Part shown: piece by piece, positions 8,118 through 16,500 of the stretch
Numbering within the stretch: position 1 is the stretch's first letter
Layout: the number at the start of each line of letters is the position of its first letter
From: Paenibacillus_E sp964253085
Lineage (GTDB): Bacteria > Bacillota > Bacilli > Paenibacillales > NBRC-103111
Direction of reading: 5' to 3'
Assembly (NCBI RefSeq): GCF_964253085.1
Contig: NZ_CAXUQH020000001.1
Span: 8,063,885 to 8,127,884 of the forward strand
DNA length: 64,000 nt
Translations under genes and position numbers: made by a program
Notes under the pieces: generated by a model
What the model was told of the DNA's origin: nothing
The model's input: the letters and a program-made list of their open reading frames with translations, nothing else
Databases searched by the model: none

Positions 8118-8795
8118 ATGCCGACCCTTTTAACCCGGGGACAGACATACGCAAGAATCCGGTATGCCATGGATCATAAACAACCGTTTTCCCTGGTTCG
8201 AATCGGAGATGGTGAGAATATTTGTTTGGCTCAAAGCTCGGTTTGGTCCATTAAACAAGTGCTGAAGGAGCCTTGGGCCGTTAAGGCTAAAGAGAAGGGA
8301 GTAACCCTTCCAAGCCTTCGGCTACGCAATCAGATGGTGACCGAGATAAAGAGAGCTACCGTTGTGGGTGTGTTGTCACCAAGTGATACCTTAATTCGGG
8401 CACCGCGGCGTCTAAAGCGTCCACTGACCAATAGAGTGTTCGCCCACTTCCGGCTTTCTCCTCTCTTTACGTGCAACGCCTGCATTAATCGGTACGCCCC
8501 GCGGGACAAGGCATTCTGGGGAATGCTTAAGGGAAGACGAATCCTCATCATCAGCCAGCACGCTAAGAACATGAAGAATATTTTGGAAAAACGAGGATTG
8601 AACGTTGTCGGGATCATCCCCTTTACTCATTACAAACAGATCGGCCAAACCCTCGATAAAGTCAAGATCTTAAGGCATTCATTCGACTTGGTTCTAATCT
8701 CTACTGGAGTGAGCGCTGTCATTCTCGCCCCTAAAATCGCAAGGATATCTAGAAAGGTCGCCCTCGATTTCGGCCAATGGCATAAAAACCTATAA
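8118..8795 (+). CDS. GT-D fold (DUF1792-type) glycosyltransferase
   Basis: 225 residues, start ATG at 8118 with GAGGAG ten bases upstream. The N-terminal segment FSLVRIGDGENICLAQ carries the R-x-G-D-G-E signature of the GT-D (DUF1792) glycosyltransferase family, followed by RILIISQHAKNMKNIL and DLVLISTGVSAVILAPKIA of the Rossmann-like core, and KVALDFGQWH at the end. Family members extend glycan chains on serine-rich surface proteins in streptococci. Here it lies divergent from a GT2-GT4 pair. Acceptor and donor cannot be told from the sequence. Confidence 0.8.
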   Translation: MPTLLTRGQTYARIRYAMDHKQPFSLVRIGDGENICLAQSSVWSIKQVLKEPWAVKAKEKGVTLPSLRLRNQMVTEIKRATVVGVLSPSDTLIRAPRRLKRPLTNRVFAHFRLSPLFTCNACINRYAPRDKAFWGMLKGRRILIISQHAKNMKNILEKRGLNVVGIIPFTHYKQIGQTLDKVKILRHSFDLVLISTGVSAVILAPKIARISRKVALDFGQWHKNL

Positions 8796-8825
8796 GGACC
8801 AGCCTAATTGGCCGGTCCCTTTTTA
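8796..8825 (+). terminator. Intrinsic terminator after the GT-D gene
   Basis: GGACC...GGTCC stem with an inner GCC/GGC (8796-8818) followed by CTTTTT on the plus strand. It also separates the converging dehydrogenase gene. Confidence 0.8.
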
Positions 8826-8834
8826 TATCCACCC

Positions 8835-10160
8835 TTATGAAACACCTCCGCCTCCTAAGCGGACAACCCTTGCCTTTGCTATACCATCATAGCCGTCTGT
8901 CGCATTTCGTGTGTCGTATACAAGCTTCGCATGCTCAAGGAGCAGCGAAAGAGGAATACAGGAATGGTCCGTAGCCAAGATCACAGCATCCATCTCAGCC
9001 AAGAGCTCGATAGTTATCTCCACGCTGTTCCATATCTCCCCATCCACCTTTACGTTTGGGATATAGGGATCGTGATAGACGGCGTTAGCCCCCATGCTTC
9101 GAAGAACTTGCAGAAGGTGAAGAGCCGAAGACTCCCGCGAATCAGCAATATCTTTCTTGTACGCTATCCCGTAGACCAGAATCCGAGCATCCTGCAGTGA
9201 CTTCGTATCTAGAAGCTTTTGAACTTGTCCGGCAATATATTGAGGCATCCGGTGATTGATGGTCTGCGAGAGCTGAATGAATCCGGAACCCATACCATAT
9301 TGTTGAAGTTTCCATTCTAAATAAATGGGATCCACTGGAATGCAGTGTCCCCCGATCCCTGGTCCGGGATAAAATCCGGAGAAACCAAATGGCTTTGTCT
9401 TGGCTGCTTCGATGACCTCCCAAATATCCAAATTCAGCTCATCGCAAATTATGGCCAGCTCATTCACGAAGGAGATGTTGATCAATCGATAAGCGTTCTC
9501 CATGATTTTCGCCATTTCAGCTGATTCTACGGAGGAGACCGAATGAATCTGGGGAAATACACCTCTGTAGAGCTCCTCAACCTGCCTTAAACAGGTCGGC
9601 GTCATCCCGCTCACGACCTTCGGGATCATGTGACAAGGATAATCCTTGTTCCCGGGATCAATTCTCTCCGGGGAGTAGGCCAAATAAACGTCCTGCCCGA
9701 CGGTAAGTCCGATTCGCTCTAAAATCGGGGCAACAACCTCCCTTGTCGTACCGGGATAGGTTGAGCTCTCCAGGACGATCAACTTCCCTTTGGGAACTAA
9801 CCGGCTGATCTCGGAAACGGCCTGTGTTAAGTAGCTTAAATCCGGCGTCCCCCTATCACTGAGAGGAGTGGGCACACACACGATGAAGGCTTCCGCATCC
9901 CCCATTTCTTGATATCGATCCGTCAGTACCAACCGCCCAGTCGATAGGGCCTCCATAATTTCTGAATCCTCAATCTCCGCAATATAACTCTTGCCTGCTT
10001 TTAGTGAGGAGATCTTTCGGACATCCAAATCATAGCCCACAATCCGGAAGTCCTTCCTCAACAGATGCAAAACCAACGGAAGTCCAACATACCCAAGCCC
10101 GATTACGGCTGCGGTTCGCATTCTTGGCTCCGTTTGACCCAAGTCCTTCCTGCTCGTCAC
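8835..10160 (-). CDS. Nucleotide-sugar 6-dehydrogenase (WbpA/UDP-GlcNAc dehydrogenase-like)
   Basis: 441 residues from GTG at 10160; an ATG 13 codons in (10121, with GGAG six bases upstream) would start directly at the NAD-binding strand and is equally likely. The Rossmann motif is AAVIGLGYVGLPL. YSPERIDPGN and the active-site cysteine in GIGGHCIPVDP (about residue 273) place it with UDP-N-acetylglucosamine/mannosaminuronate-type dehydrogenases rather than TuaD-like UDP-glucose enzymes. It oxidises C6 of a UDP-HexNAc to a uronate in two NAD-dependent steps. It probably supplies uronic acid to the glycans made by the neighbouring transferases. Exact sugar is not certain. Confidence 0.87.
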   Translation of the reverse strand: MTSRKDLGQTEPRMRTAAVIGLGYVGLPLVLHLLRKDFRIVGYDLDVRKISSLKAGKSYIAEIEDSEIMEALSTGRLVLTDRYQEMGDAEAFIVCVPTPLSDRGTPDLSYLTQAVSEISRLVPKGKLIVLESSTYPGTTREVVAPILERIGLTVGQDVYLAYSPERIDPGNKDYPCHMIPKVVSGMTPTCLRQVEELYRGVFPQIHSVSSVESAEMAKIMENAYRLINISFVNELAIICDELNLDIWEVIEAAKTKPFGFSGFYPGPGIGGHCIPVDPIYLEWKLQQYGMGSGFIQLSQTINHRMPQYIAGQVQKLLDTKSLQDARILVYGIAYKKDIADSRESSALHLLQVLRSMGANAVYHDPYIPNVKVDGEIWNSVEITIELLAEMDAVILATDHSCIPLSLLLEHAKLVYDTRNATDGYDGIAKARVVRLGGGGVS

Positions 10161-10372
10161 TCCCCATCCACCCTTTCAATCTAGTCTTCCAAACTAGTAT
10201 ATGAAAGGGAGCTTGATCGGCTTGTACGCTTTCCTATTAAACCAAAATCGTAATATCACTCCTACAAAACATGATCTATCTTTCTTGTTAATGGGTAGTA
10301 GCACTTACGTTGCAATTAGTAGAATCATATATTTATACATACAGCATGAATAACTTTGAAGGAAGTGATGAG

Positions 10373-11641
10373 ATGTTGAATTGTACAAGACCCTCTTCCA
10401 TTACGATATTAGGCAGCAGCGGAGGTGCTGCTAAAGCGGTGTTAGCCATTCTAAATCAATCCGTTCAAGATAAAAATGACCCTATACACCCTGTCATTAT
10501 CCATTCGCAACTTCACCTCATTGATATCAATCAAAAGGATAAAGCATATTTTGATCAACTATTCCCCCATCTTTCGAATCAAATCAAGCTCCACCAGCTA
10601 GATCTTACGAATGTAAGCGACTTTCGGAAACACCTTACTAAGACAAATACAGAAGTAGTCATTGATGTATCATGGGCCGATACTATTGAGATGCTTAACT
10701 GCTGTAACGAATTAGGCATATTGTACGTCAATTCAGCCCTTGAGAATGCGCAGGTCGATGAGGACGAGAGTCTATACGGTTTTCCCCTTGCAGAGCGATA
10801 TCTTAGATATAAATCTAGAAAAACTGATTTTACCCATACAACGGCCATTACATGCTCGGGTATGAATCCCGGTGTCGTACAATGGATGGCTCTAAAACTG
10901 ATGCAAGAAAATCCAGACAAAAAACCTTTAGCCTGCTACATTGTTGAGCATGATACTTCCTTTTTTGCAGACCAAACATTAATCGAACCTAACACCATCT
11001 ACACTTCTTGGTCGGTCGAATGTTTCCTGGATGAATCAATATTAAGCTATCCGATGTTTGTCCATAATCATTTGCCTCATTATTTTTATGAAGAAGTCTA
11101 TGCGATGGAATACAAAGTAAGGCTAGGAGACAAGGAATTTTACGGATGTCTGATGCCGCATGAAGAAGTACTAACACTAGGTGAAATATTTGATATACAG
11201 ATTGGATTTATTTATCGTGTCAGTGAATATACAACGGAATTAATCCGAAACAATATAGATCATGTAGACGATTTATGGGATTGGAACCAGTGCATAATTG
11301 ATCCAGAAAAAGGCAAGGTTGAAGGTGAAGACCTCGTTGGTGTTCTTTTGGTTTACGAGGATATGGAAAAGTTTATGTACAATTCGATGAAAAGTAGTGA
11401 CATTTATGCTAAGTACAAAACGAATGCCACGTATTTTCAAGTCGCATGCGGCATTTATGCAGGCTTGGCCAGCCTAATCCTAGATGATATTCCTGTAGGT
11501 ATTTATAATGTTCATGAGCTCCTGCTCAACACCGAAAGCAAGTACGGAGAATATCTAACGTACCATATGACCGACTTTGTCGTGGGAGAAAATAAAGACT
11601 CTGATGGATTACTTCATCAAAGATTGAAATGGACTATATAA
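10373..11641 (+). CDS. Saccharopine dehydrogenase / homospermidine synthase-like protein
   Basis: 422 residues from the ATG at 10373, which has AAGGAAG seven bases upstream; a longer frame to a TTG at 10310 has no ribosome site. The N-terminal Rossmann motif is ITILGSSGGAAKAVL. VVIDVSWADTIEMLNCCNELGILYVNSALE and CSGMNPGVVQWMALKLM resemble homospermidine synthase (which uses NAD and putrescine) more than lysine-pathway saccharopine dehydrogenases. The C-terminal half is the catalytic alpha/beta domain of that superfamily. A role in polyamine chemistry is possible but not shown; no polyamine genes are nearby. The downstream gene is YheC/YheD-like. Confidence 0.7.
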   Translation: MLNCTRPSSITILGSSGGAAKAVLAILNQSVQDKNDPIHPVIIHSQLHLIDINQKDKAYFDQLFPHLSNQIKLHQLDLTNVSDFRKHLTKTNTEVVIDVSWADTIEMLNCCNELGILYVNSALENAQVDEDESLYGFPLAERYLRYKSRKTDFTHTTAITCSGMNPGVVQWMALKLMQENPDKKPLACYIVEHDTSFFADQTLIEPNTIYTSWSVECFLDESILSYPMFVHNHLPHYFYEEVYAMEYKVRLGDKEFYGCLMPHEEVLTLGEIFDIQIGFIYRVSEYTTELIRNNIDHVDDLWDWNQCIIDPEKGKVEGEDLVGVLLVYEDMEKFMYNSMKSSDIYAKYKTNATYFQVACGIYAGLASLILDDIPVGIYNVHELLLNTESKYGEYLTYHMTDFVVGENKDSDGLLHQRLKWTI

Positions 11642-11751
11642 CTGATCGTGATCAAAAGGAGAAAGCCGGTAATATAGACGGATAGTCACTTATGCTGATC
11701 ACCAATTTGACTTAGAATTACCGTAAAAGATTGAAAAAGGCTGTGATTCTA

Positions 11752-12474
11752 ATGTTAATTAAAAGAGACAAATGGTTGCAATATCACATCCTTCGCAAGG
11801 GGTCTTCTCTTGCTGGACGGTTGCCAGAGACACAGTTGCTTAAGAAAAACGTTTTATCGAAGATGCTGCTTCAATATCAAAGCGTCGTACTGAAACCTCG
11901 CGACGGGAGTTACGGAAGGGATATCCTGTTCATTAAACGGAACGGTGCGAACGCCTATCGTATTCATAACGAAAAGAATGCGGTCACCATGAGAGACACT
12001 GATAAGTTACTCAAATTGCTCCGCAAAAAAAATAGAGGTCGTGGATATATTGTCCAAAGGCGTCTGCAGCTTGCTCAAATTGGGCACAAGCCGTTCGACA
12101 TTCGGATAATGGCTCAGCGAAAAAAAGGCTCTTCATCCACTTGGAACGTGACAGGCTCATACGCGAAAGTCGCGGCGCAAGGATATCTAGTCACGAATGT
12201 GACTAGCCGCACCATTCCAGTGCTTGAGGCGCTAAAATTAGCCCGAATCGGAGATCGGAGCTTGCTTGTCAAAGTGGAACAGATCGCACTATTGGCTGCC
12301 AAACGACTGGAAGAGCGTTACCCCAAACTTAGACAAGTCGGGTTCGATATAGGCATCGACAAGGAACGTCGGATTTGGATCATCGAAGGCAATTATCAAC
12401 CGGACTTGCGCCCTTTCCGGCTCTTGAAAGATTCCTCGATGCATCGCAGAATATTATGGTATAAGAAACATTAA
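11752..12474 (+). CDS. YheC/YheD family ATP-grasp protein
   Basis: About 240 residues from the ATG at 11752 (AAGG eleven bases upstream); a TTG seven codons earlier is less likely. ATP-grasp features: VVLKPRDGSYGRDILFIKR (ATP-binding lysine and glycine-rich loop), GYIVQRRLQLAQIGHKPFDIRIMAQ, and GFDIGIDKERRIWIIEGNYQPDLRPF with metal-binding residues at the end. YheC and YheD of B. subtilis are endospore-coat associated. The short form lacking the N-terminal extension is common in Paenibacillus-type genomes. Substrate unknown; spore association is inferred. Confidence 0.82.
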   Translation: MLIKRDKWLQYHILRKGSSLAGRLPETQLLKKNVLSKMLLQYQSVVLKPRDGSYGRDILFIKRNGANAYRIHNEKNAVTMRDTDKLLKLLRKKNRGRGYIVQRRLQLAQIGHKPFDIRIMAQRKKGSSSTWNVTGSYAKVAAQGYLVTNVTSRTIPVLEALKLARIGDRSLLVKVEQIALLAAKRLEERYPKLRQVGFDIGIDKERRIWIIEGNYQPDLRPFRLLKDSSMHRRILWYKKH

Positions 12475-12481
12475 AGCGAAA

Positions 12482-12521
12482 AAAAGACGACCTGCCTTTT
12501 ATCTTTGGCCTGTCGTCTTTT
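12482..12521 (+). terminator. Intrinsic terminator after the YheC/D gene
   Basis: AAAAGACGAC / GTCGTCTTTT stem, inner GCC/GGC pairing and a T-rich loop; symmetric A and T tails could make it work in both directions. Confidence 0.85.
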
Positions 12522-12562
12522 CATGTTCGGTACCTATTCTTGATCATGCCCCGCATGGGATT

Positions 12563-12886
12563 TCACTTACGTCTACTCGCACTTACAACGCGTGTCACTT
12601 GGAACCTATTTACCCCTACCTGTATAATGGCAAACTGGCTGAAAGAAGTGCCGGAAGAAGTATAAGGCTCCGCTTCAATATTTCCACTCGGCGTTTTAAC
12701 CGTTGCGGTGATTCTAGTCACCAAACAGACTCCACGGCTAGAAGCTCTCCAAGTCTCGTCACGCTGAACATCATAATTGTCGTCACTACAAAAGATGGAT
12801 GCATATTCAACTTTTCCAAACGCATTAAACGAAGTAGAGTTAAAGATCTGAACGGGGTCATAACCGCCAGGTCCTCTATTTCCCAT
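12563..12886 (-). CDS. Hypothetical 107-residue protein
   Basis: Start chosen at the ATG at 12886, eight bases after GGGAGG. The protein has no signal peptide or membrane helix, and appears rich in short beta strands (FGKVEYASIFCSDDNYDV, TWRASSRGVCLVTRITATV, FAIIQVGVNRFQVTRVVS) with two cysteines. I do not recognise the family. It stands alone between two terminators, transcribed leftward toward the YheC/D gene. Confidence 0.65.
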   Translation of the reverse strand: MGNRGPGGYDPVQIFNSTSFNAFGKVEYASIFCSDDNYDVQRDETWRASSRGVCLVTRITATVKTPSGNIEAEPYTSSGTSFSQFAIIQVGVNRFQVTRVVSASRRK

Positions 12887-13029
12887 CCTCAAAACCTCCC
12901 TTTTTTTTTGATATAGTTCATTAAATGCAATTGAATCGTTTTTGGTATGGTATACATGTGTACAAGAAAAAAAAGTGCGTTTGTCCGGTGGTCGCGGGGA
13001 TACGGCAGCTTATGATGCTGTACCTCAAA

Positions 13030-13065
13030 CAAAAAGAACCACCCTTGTAGTTAAACAGGTGGTTC
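13030..13065 (-). terminator. Intrinsic terminator of the effector-binding operon
   Basis: GAACCACC / GGTGGTTC stem (13036-13065), followed on the minus strand by TTTTTGTTTG. It ends the leftward operon 15128-13166. Confidence 0.8.
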
Positions 13066-13165
13066 GAGAACTATAGGTCTAATACAGCAACCCCCATTTA
13101 GAAGGATCGAGTCATGAAGAGCAGAAAACGATGCATTCTTATACTTTAGGTTATCATGACGCTTA

Positions 13166-13627
13166 CTAGTATTGCCCTTTAATTACAAAAAACGAGCCGC
13201 GAATGGTTCCAGCCAGTTTAGACTTCTGTCTAGCAAACTTAAACTTCTCTTCTAACTCCTTTGGTACCTCCATCCCCTCAGAGAGCTTAAAACCCACAGC
13301 CCGCTTCTTAGGGTCATCAACCGTATACATGACATTGATACCCAGACCATCCTCATAAAAAACGTAAGTAAATTGGATATTTTCCACTTGAAAACGCGAC
13401 GTTTCTAAAGGTTTGGCCGCAAACGCAATATCACGTTCTTTCAAAACGCGGTTCACATAATCAAGGTTCTCCTGACTTTCGCTAGCGGGTATAACCGAAA
13501 ATTCATGTTGGTATTTATTCATAAAGTAACGGGCTTCATTCGCACGTAAACCGGCAAGCGCTTCTGCTACTGGTGATGACTCTAAACCAACCGTAGACAC
13601 ATTTTTGAAATCAACAATATAAGACAT
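13166..13627 (-). CDS. Unrecognised 153-residue protein, paralogue of the gene at 2675-3136
   Basis: Start at the ATG at 13627 (MSYIVDF) with GGAGG seven bases upstream; the ATG two codons earlier sits one base from the ribosome site. The sequence is nearly identical to the product at 2675-3136, differing by scattered conservative changes (for example KHEFTVV against QHEFSVI). It is soluble with no recognised motif. It is the last gene of a four-gene leftward operon: effector-binding protein, DoxX, effector-binding protein, this gene. Co-transcription suggests a shared stress or small-molecule response. Family unknown to me. Confidence 0.75.
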   Translation of the reverse strand: MSYIVDFKNVSTVGLESSPVAEALAGLRANEARYFMNKYQHEFSVIPASESQENLDYVNRVLKERDIAFAAKPLETSRFQVENIQFTYVFYEDGLGINVMYTVDDPKKRAVGFKLSEGMEVPKELEEKFKFARQKSKLAGTIRGSFFVIKGQY

Positions 13628-13650
13628 TTTCATCCCTCCAAGGATCTCGT

Positions 13651-14130
13651 TTATTTGCTAACAACGGGAATCCATACTTCACCATAGACGATGCCGTCTC
13701 GCTGCCCCATCTCAACCGTTGCATTTGGCCCGCCTACATAGGCGAAATCTTGGGCTTCTGGCAAAACCTGGCCAAAGGCAATACCCGTGAGCCTATTACT
13801 CAACTCATCCGCCGTCTTCCCTTCGCCTTTAACGACGAGGTATTGTCCCTTAGGAAATTGAATAACTCTGTGTTCTTCCGGTACCGATGCCCCTGTCATG
13901 ACGCCAGCATAATACATCATCTTGTGATTTACCGCTTCGTTCACGGCAAAAATGTAGTCGTTCGTGGCAATCGCTTTTAAAGCGTTAAGCCTTCCATCTT
14001 GCTCAACTGCCCGCCAAAAGTTCTCCTTCTCCTTGTTGATACCCACATAATCCGTGTAATTGCTCTTCAGCTCCGTGCCAATACCTAGAACGATAAAGCT
14101 GTCTTTTTCCTCAAGCGTATACATTGTCAT
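13651..14130 (-). CDS. GyrI-like effector-binding domain protein (copy 1)
   Basis: 159 residues, GGAG eight bases before the ATG. The whole protein is one effector-binding domain of the AraC/GyrI (Cass2-like) kind: FIVLGIGTEL in the first strand, a central KENFWRAVEQDG helix, YYAGVMTG, and HRVIQFPKGQYLVVKGEGKTADEL leading into the second half, ending VEMGQRDGIVYGEVWIPV. The hydrophobic pocket of this fold binds drugs or cationic small molecules. There is no DNA-binding domain. It is nearly identical to the product at 14649-15128 and separated from it by a DoxX gene. Confidence 0.8.
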   Translation of the reverse strand: MTMYTLEEKDSFIVLGIGTELKSNYTDYVGINKEKENFWRAVEQDGRLNALKAIATNDYIFAVNEAVNHKMMYYAGVMTGASVPEEHRVIQFPKGQYLVVKGEGKTADELSNRLTGIAFGQVLPEAQDFAYVGGPNATVEMGQRDGIVYGEVWIPVVSK

Positions 14131-14202
14131 AATGAAATCTCCTTTTTTAAATTTGATAAAATGATTTGTTTTTAAATGGACTGATGTTAATTATACTACC
14201 TA

Positions 14203-14625
14203 CTAAAGTTTGCGGCTTTTTGGACGCAGCGCCCAAGAGGCGATACTAAGCGCGGCATAGAAAAGCGGAAGAATAATATGGAATCCGTAATCGCCATAAT
14301 CGTTAGCAAAGGCATGAGATAAGGCCGCACCAGTCATTAGAAAAAAGATACCACTATAAGCCCATTCCTTAAGCCGGGGGAAACCAGGCACTACGATTGC
14401 AATGACGCCAAGCAACTTCCAAGTTCCGAGAATGGTTGTGACATATAACGGGAAACCAATATCGGTCACTAGATCGACATTCCCCCCATATCGCATGAGT
14501 TGCCCGATACCACTTAATGCAATTGAGAATGCGAGGATGATTGTGACGGTCCAATAAATGGCCATCCTTCCAAAAGGGCGGGACTCTAGTTTTGCCATTT
14601 TTTCATTACTGATGATCGTACTCAT
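14203..14625 (-). CDS. DoxX-like membrane protein
   Basis: About 140 residues from the ATG at 14625, placed seven bases after GGAGG; the ATG two codons earlier is too close. Four hydrophobic helices: IYWTVTIILAFSIALSGIG, a segment TTILGTWKLLGVIAIVVPGF containing the typical K-L/G motif of DoxX_2 proteins, EWAYSGIFFLMTGAALSHAF, and a final FHIILPLFYAALSIASWAL. DoxX-like proteins are small membrane proteins tied to redox or thiol stress in several bacteria. It is the middle gene of the operon, flanked by two copies of an effector-binding protein gene. Confidence 0.82.
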   Translation of the reverse strand: MSTIISNEKMAKLESRPFGRMAIYWTVTIILAFSIALSGIGQLMRYGGNVDLVTDIGFPLYVTTILGTWKLLGVIAIVVPGFPRLKEWAYSGIFFLMTGAALSHAFANDYGDYGFHIILPLFYAALSIASWALRPKSRKL

Positions 14626-14648
14626 GTTCATTCCTCCTCAGATCTTGT

Positions 14649-15128
14649 TTACTTCTTAACAACCGGAATCCACATTTCCCCAAATACGAAGCCATCTCGT
14701 TGACCCATCTCAACCGTTGTATTAGGCCCGCCAACATAGGCAAAATCGTCAGCTGCTGGCAAGACTTGACCAAAGGCAATGCCAGTAAGCATACTACTCA
14801 ACTCATCAGCCGTCTTCCCTTTGCCTTTAATGACGAGGTATTGTCCCTTTGGGAATTGGATCACCCTGTGTTCTTCTGGTACTGATCCTCCTGTCATAAC
14901 GCCAGCATAATACATCCTCTTGTGATTTACCGCTTCATTCACGGCAAAGATGTAGTCGTTCGTAGCGATAGCCTTTAAAGCGTCAAGGCTTCCATCTTGC
15001 TCCACTGCCCGCCAAAAGTTTTCCTTCTCCTTGTTCATGCCGGCATAATCCGTGTAATCGCTCTTCAGCTCCGTGCCAATACCTAGAACAATAAAACTGT
15101 CTTTCTCTTCAAGGGTATACGCTGCCAT
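14649..15128 (-). CDS. GyrI-like effector-binding domain protein (copy 2)
   Basis: 159 residues from the ATG at 15128 with GAGGAG eight bases upstream. A longer frame up to 15344 runs through the promoter and into the start of the divergent regulator gene, so it is rejected. Same effector-binding domain as copy 1 with a modest number of substitutions (SDYTDYAGMNKEKE against SNYTDYVGINKEKE). It is the first gene of the operon, with 106 bp between it and the divergent WYL regulator, which probably controls it. Confidence 0.8.
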   Translation of the reverse strand: MAAYTLEEKDSFIVLGIGTELKSDYTDYAGMNKEKENFWRAVEQDGSLDALKAIATNDYIFAVNEAVNHKRMYYAGVMTGGSVPEEHRVIQFPKGQYLVIKGKGKTADELSSMLTGIAFGQVLPAADDFAYVGGPNTTVEMGQRDGFVFGEMWIPVVKK

Positions 15129-15234
15129 AATGACATCTCCTCTTTTCAAATGGATGAAATGATTTGTTTTTCTACTTGATAGGTTTATAATAACAATAAA
15201 CCATGTCAAAAAATGATACTGTTTAGAGGATCCG

Positions 15235-16200
15235 ATGAAAAAGGTAGAACGAATTAACATCATCATGCGGTATATCAATAACCGCTCCCACTTTACCATT
15301 TCTGAGATTATGCAGGAATTTAATATCTCTCGTTCGACAGCCATTAGAGATATCAGAGAAATTGAGACGATGGGAATGCCGCTTGTCGCCGAAGTCGGGA
15401 GGGACGGGGGTTATTTTGTCATGAAAAATTCCGTCCTACCGACTGTCCGCTTTACCGATAATGAGATCAAAGCCCTTTTTATTGCCTTCATGGCCACTAG
15501 AAATCAACAACTCCCCTATCTTAAGAGTCGCCACTCTTTAGCGGAAAAATTACTCGGACTTATCTCGGAAAACCAGCAAGACGATCTTGTTATGTTAAAT
15601 CAAATCTTGCTATTTGAGGGAACCAACCCCCACAATCCCGACCTGCTTGATCTGTCGGATCTGCCCCATCCTATGTTAGAACAACTTATCCAAATCATTA
15701 TTATGGATAGCTACTTAGTGGTTTCCGTTGAAGTAGGGAGGGAAATAGAGACTTATCCCATCTATCTCCTGCACTTATATCGTGAAAAAAGCTCTTGGCA
15801 AATTGAAGGCTTTGACCTAGAGGAAGAGAAGAGGCGGATTATTCCCGTCGACAATCTCACCGATGTTACACCTTACTCTGAGAAAAAAAGAATAAGTAAG
15901 AAGAAGATTATAGAACAACTAAGCAAGCAGGAAGAAGTCATCAATCTTGTCCTTGAACTTGGTCCAAAAGCGATTGCCCAGTTCAAAAAATACCATCCGT
16001 TAAAAATGTCAATTTCATACACGAACCCTTATCAATCTACGGCTATTCTAAAGACTTTCATCAATATTCATCACTCGGATGAATTGACCGAAATCACAAA
16101 TTGGCTGCTTTTCTTAGGTGGAGATATCAAGATTAGGGAAGTACCTAAAGAGGTTATGGAAGGTTTACAGGAGAGAATAGTTCTTTTCACGAATAAGTAA
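15235..16200 (+). CDS. YafY-type transcriptional regulator (HTH plus WYL domain)
   Basis: 321 residues with GAGGA before the ATG. N-terminal DeoR-like helix-turn-helix at residues ~3-55 (FTISEIMQEFNISRSTAIRD, then EIETMGMPLVAEVGRDGGY). A middle WYL-type beta domain covers about 145-215 (YLVVSVEVGREIETYPIYLL, then WQIEGFDLEEEKRRIIPVD) and a WCX-like C-terminal extension follows (VLELGPKAIAQFKKY). Such regulators bind small ligands or nucleic acids through the WYL domain. It is transcribed divergently from the effector-binding/DoxX operon and is the natural candidate for its control. Confidence 0.85.
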   Translation: MKKVERINIIMRYINNRSHFTISEIMQEFNISRSTAIRDIREIETMGMPLVAEVGRDGGYFVMKNSVLPTVRFTDNEIKALFIAFMATRNQQLPYLKSRHSLAEKLLGLISENQQDDLVMLNQILLFEGTNPHNPDLLDLSDLPHPMLEQLIQIIIMDSYLVVSVEVGREIETYPIYLLHLYREKSSWQIEGFDLEEEKRRIIPVDNLTDVTPYSEKKRISKKKIIEQLSKQEEVINLVLELGPKAIAQFKKYHPLKMSISYTNPYQSTAILKTFINIHHSDELTEITNWLLFLGGDIKIREVPKEVMEGLQERIVLFTNK

Positions 16201-16208
16201 AATGATTA

Positions 16209-16319
16209 ATGAAGAAGCATTATGGCGGACCTAAGGATAATTACTTGTATAACGATGATCCTATTGCCGTCGAAAATCAGATCGATATCTTGGCTGATGC
16301 CATTCTGGCTGGCCGATAG
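16209..16319 (+). pseudogene. 36-codon C-terminal gene remnant
   Basis: Open frame starting MKKHYGGPKDNYLYNDDPI and ending LADAILAGR before TAG. It has no ribosome site and starts nine bases after the WYL regulator stop. The composition looks like the natural tail of a globular enzyme rather than random sequence, but I cannot name the parent family. Confidence 0.3.
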
Positions 16320-16343
16320 AATTTAATGCCCTAATTTGAATAC

Positions 16344-16390
16344 AGACCCTCTTCTATCCGTTCATTTACGGTTGTGAAGTGGGTCTTTTG
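16344..16390 (+). terminator. Imperfect intrinsic terminator
   Basis: AGACCC / GGGTCT ends with inner TTC/GAA and CCG/CGG pairs, followed by TTTT on the plus strand. It would end the WYL regulator transcript and insulate the kinase gene. The rest of the 300-base gap shows only the short remnant and the kinase promoter region. Confidence 0.55.
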
Positions 16391-16500
16391 GCATGTCGAG
16401 GGATTTGTAAAAATTTGTCGGCAACGAAAGGATTTGCACACAATTTTGTCGAATTTATAGGCATACATGACATATTGGGTTGTTCCCACGAGGTGCATAA

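Noticed and set aside
15129..15344. N-terminal extension of the second effector-binding gene
   Set aside because: It crosses the divergent promoter and overlaps the WYL regulator; the ATG at 15128 has GAGGAG and aligns with the paralogue.
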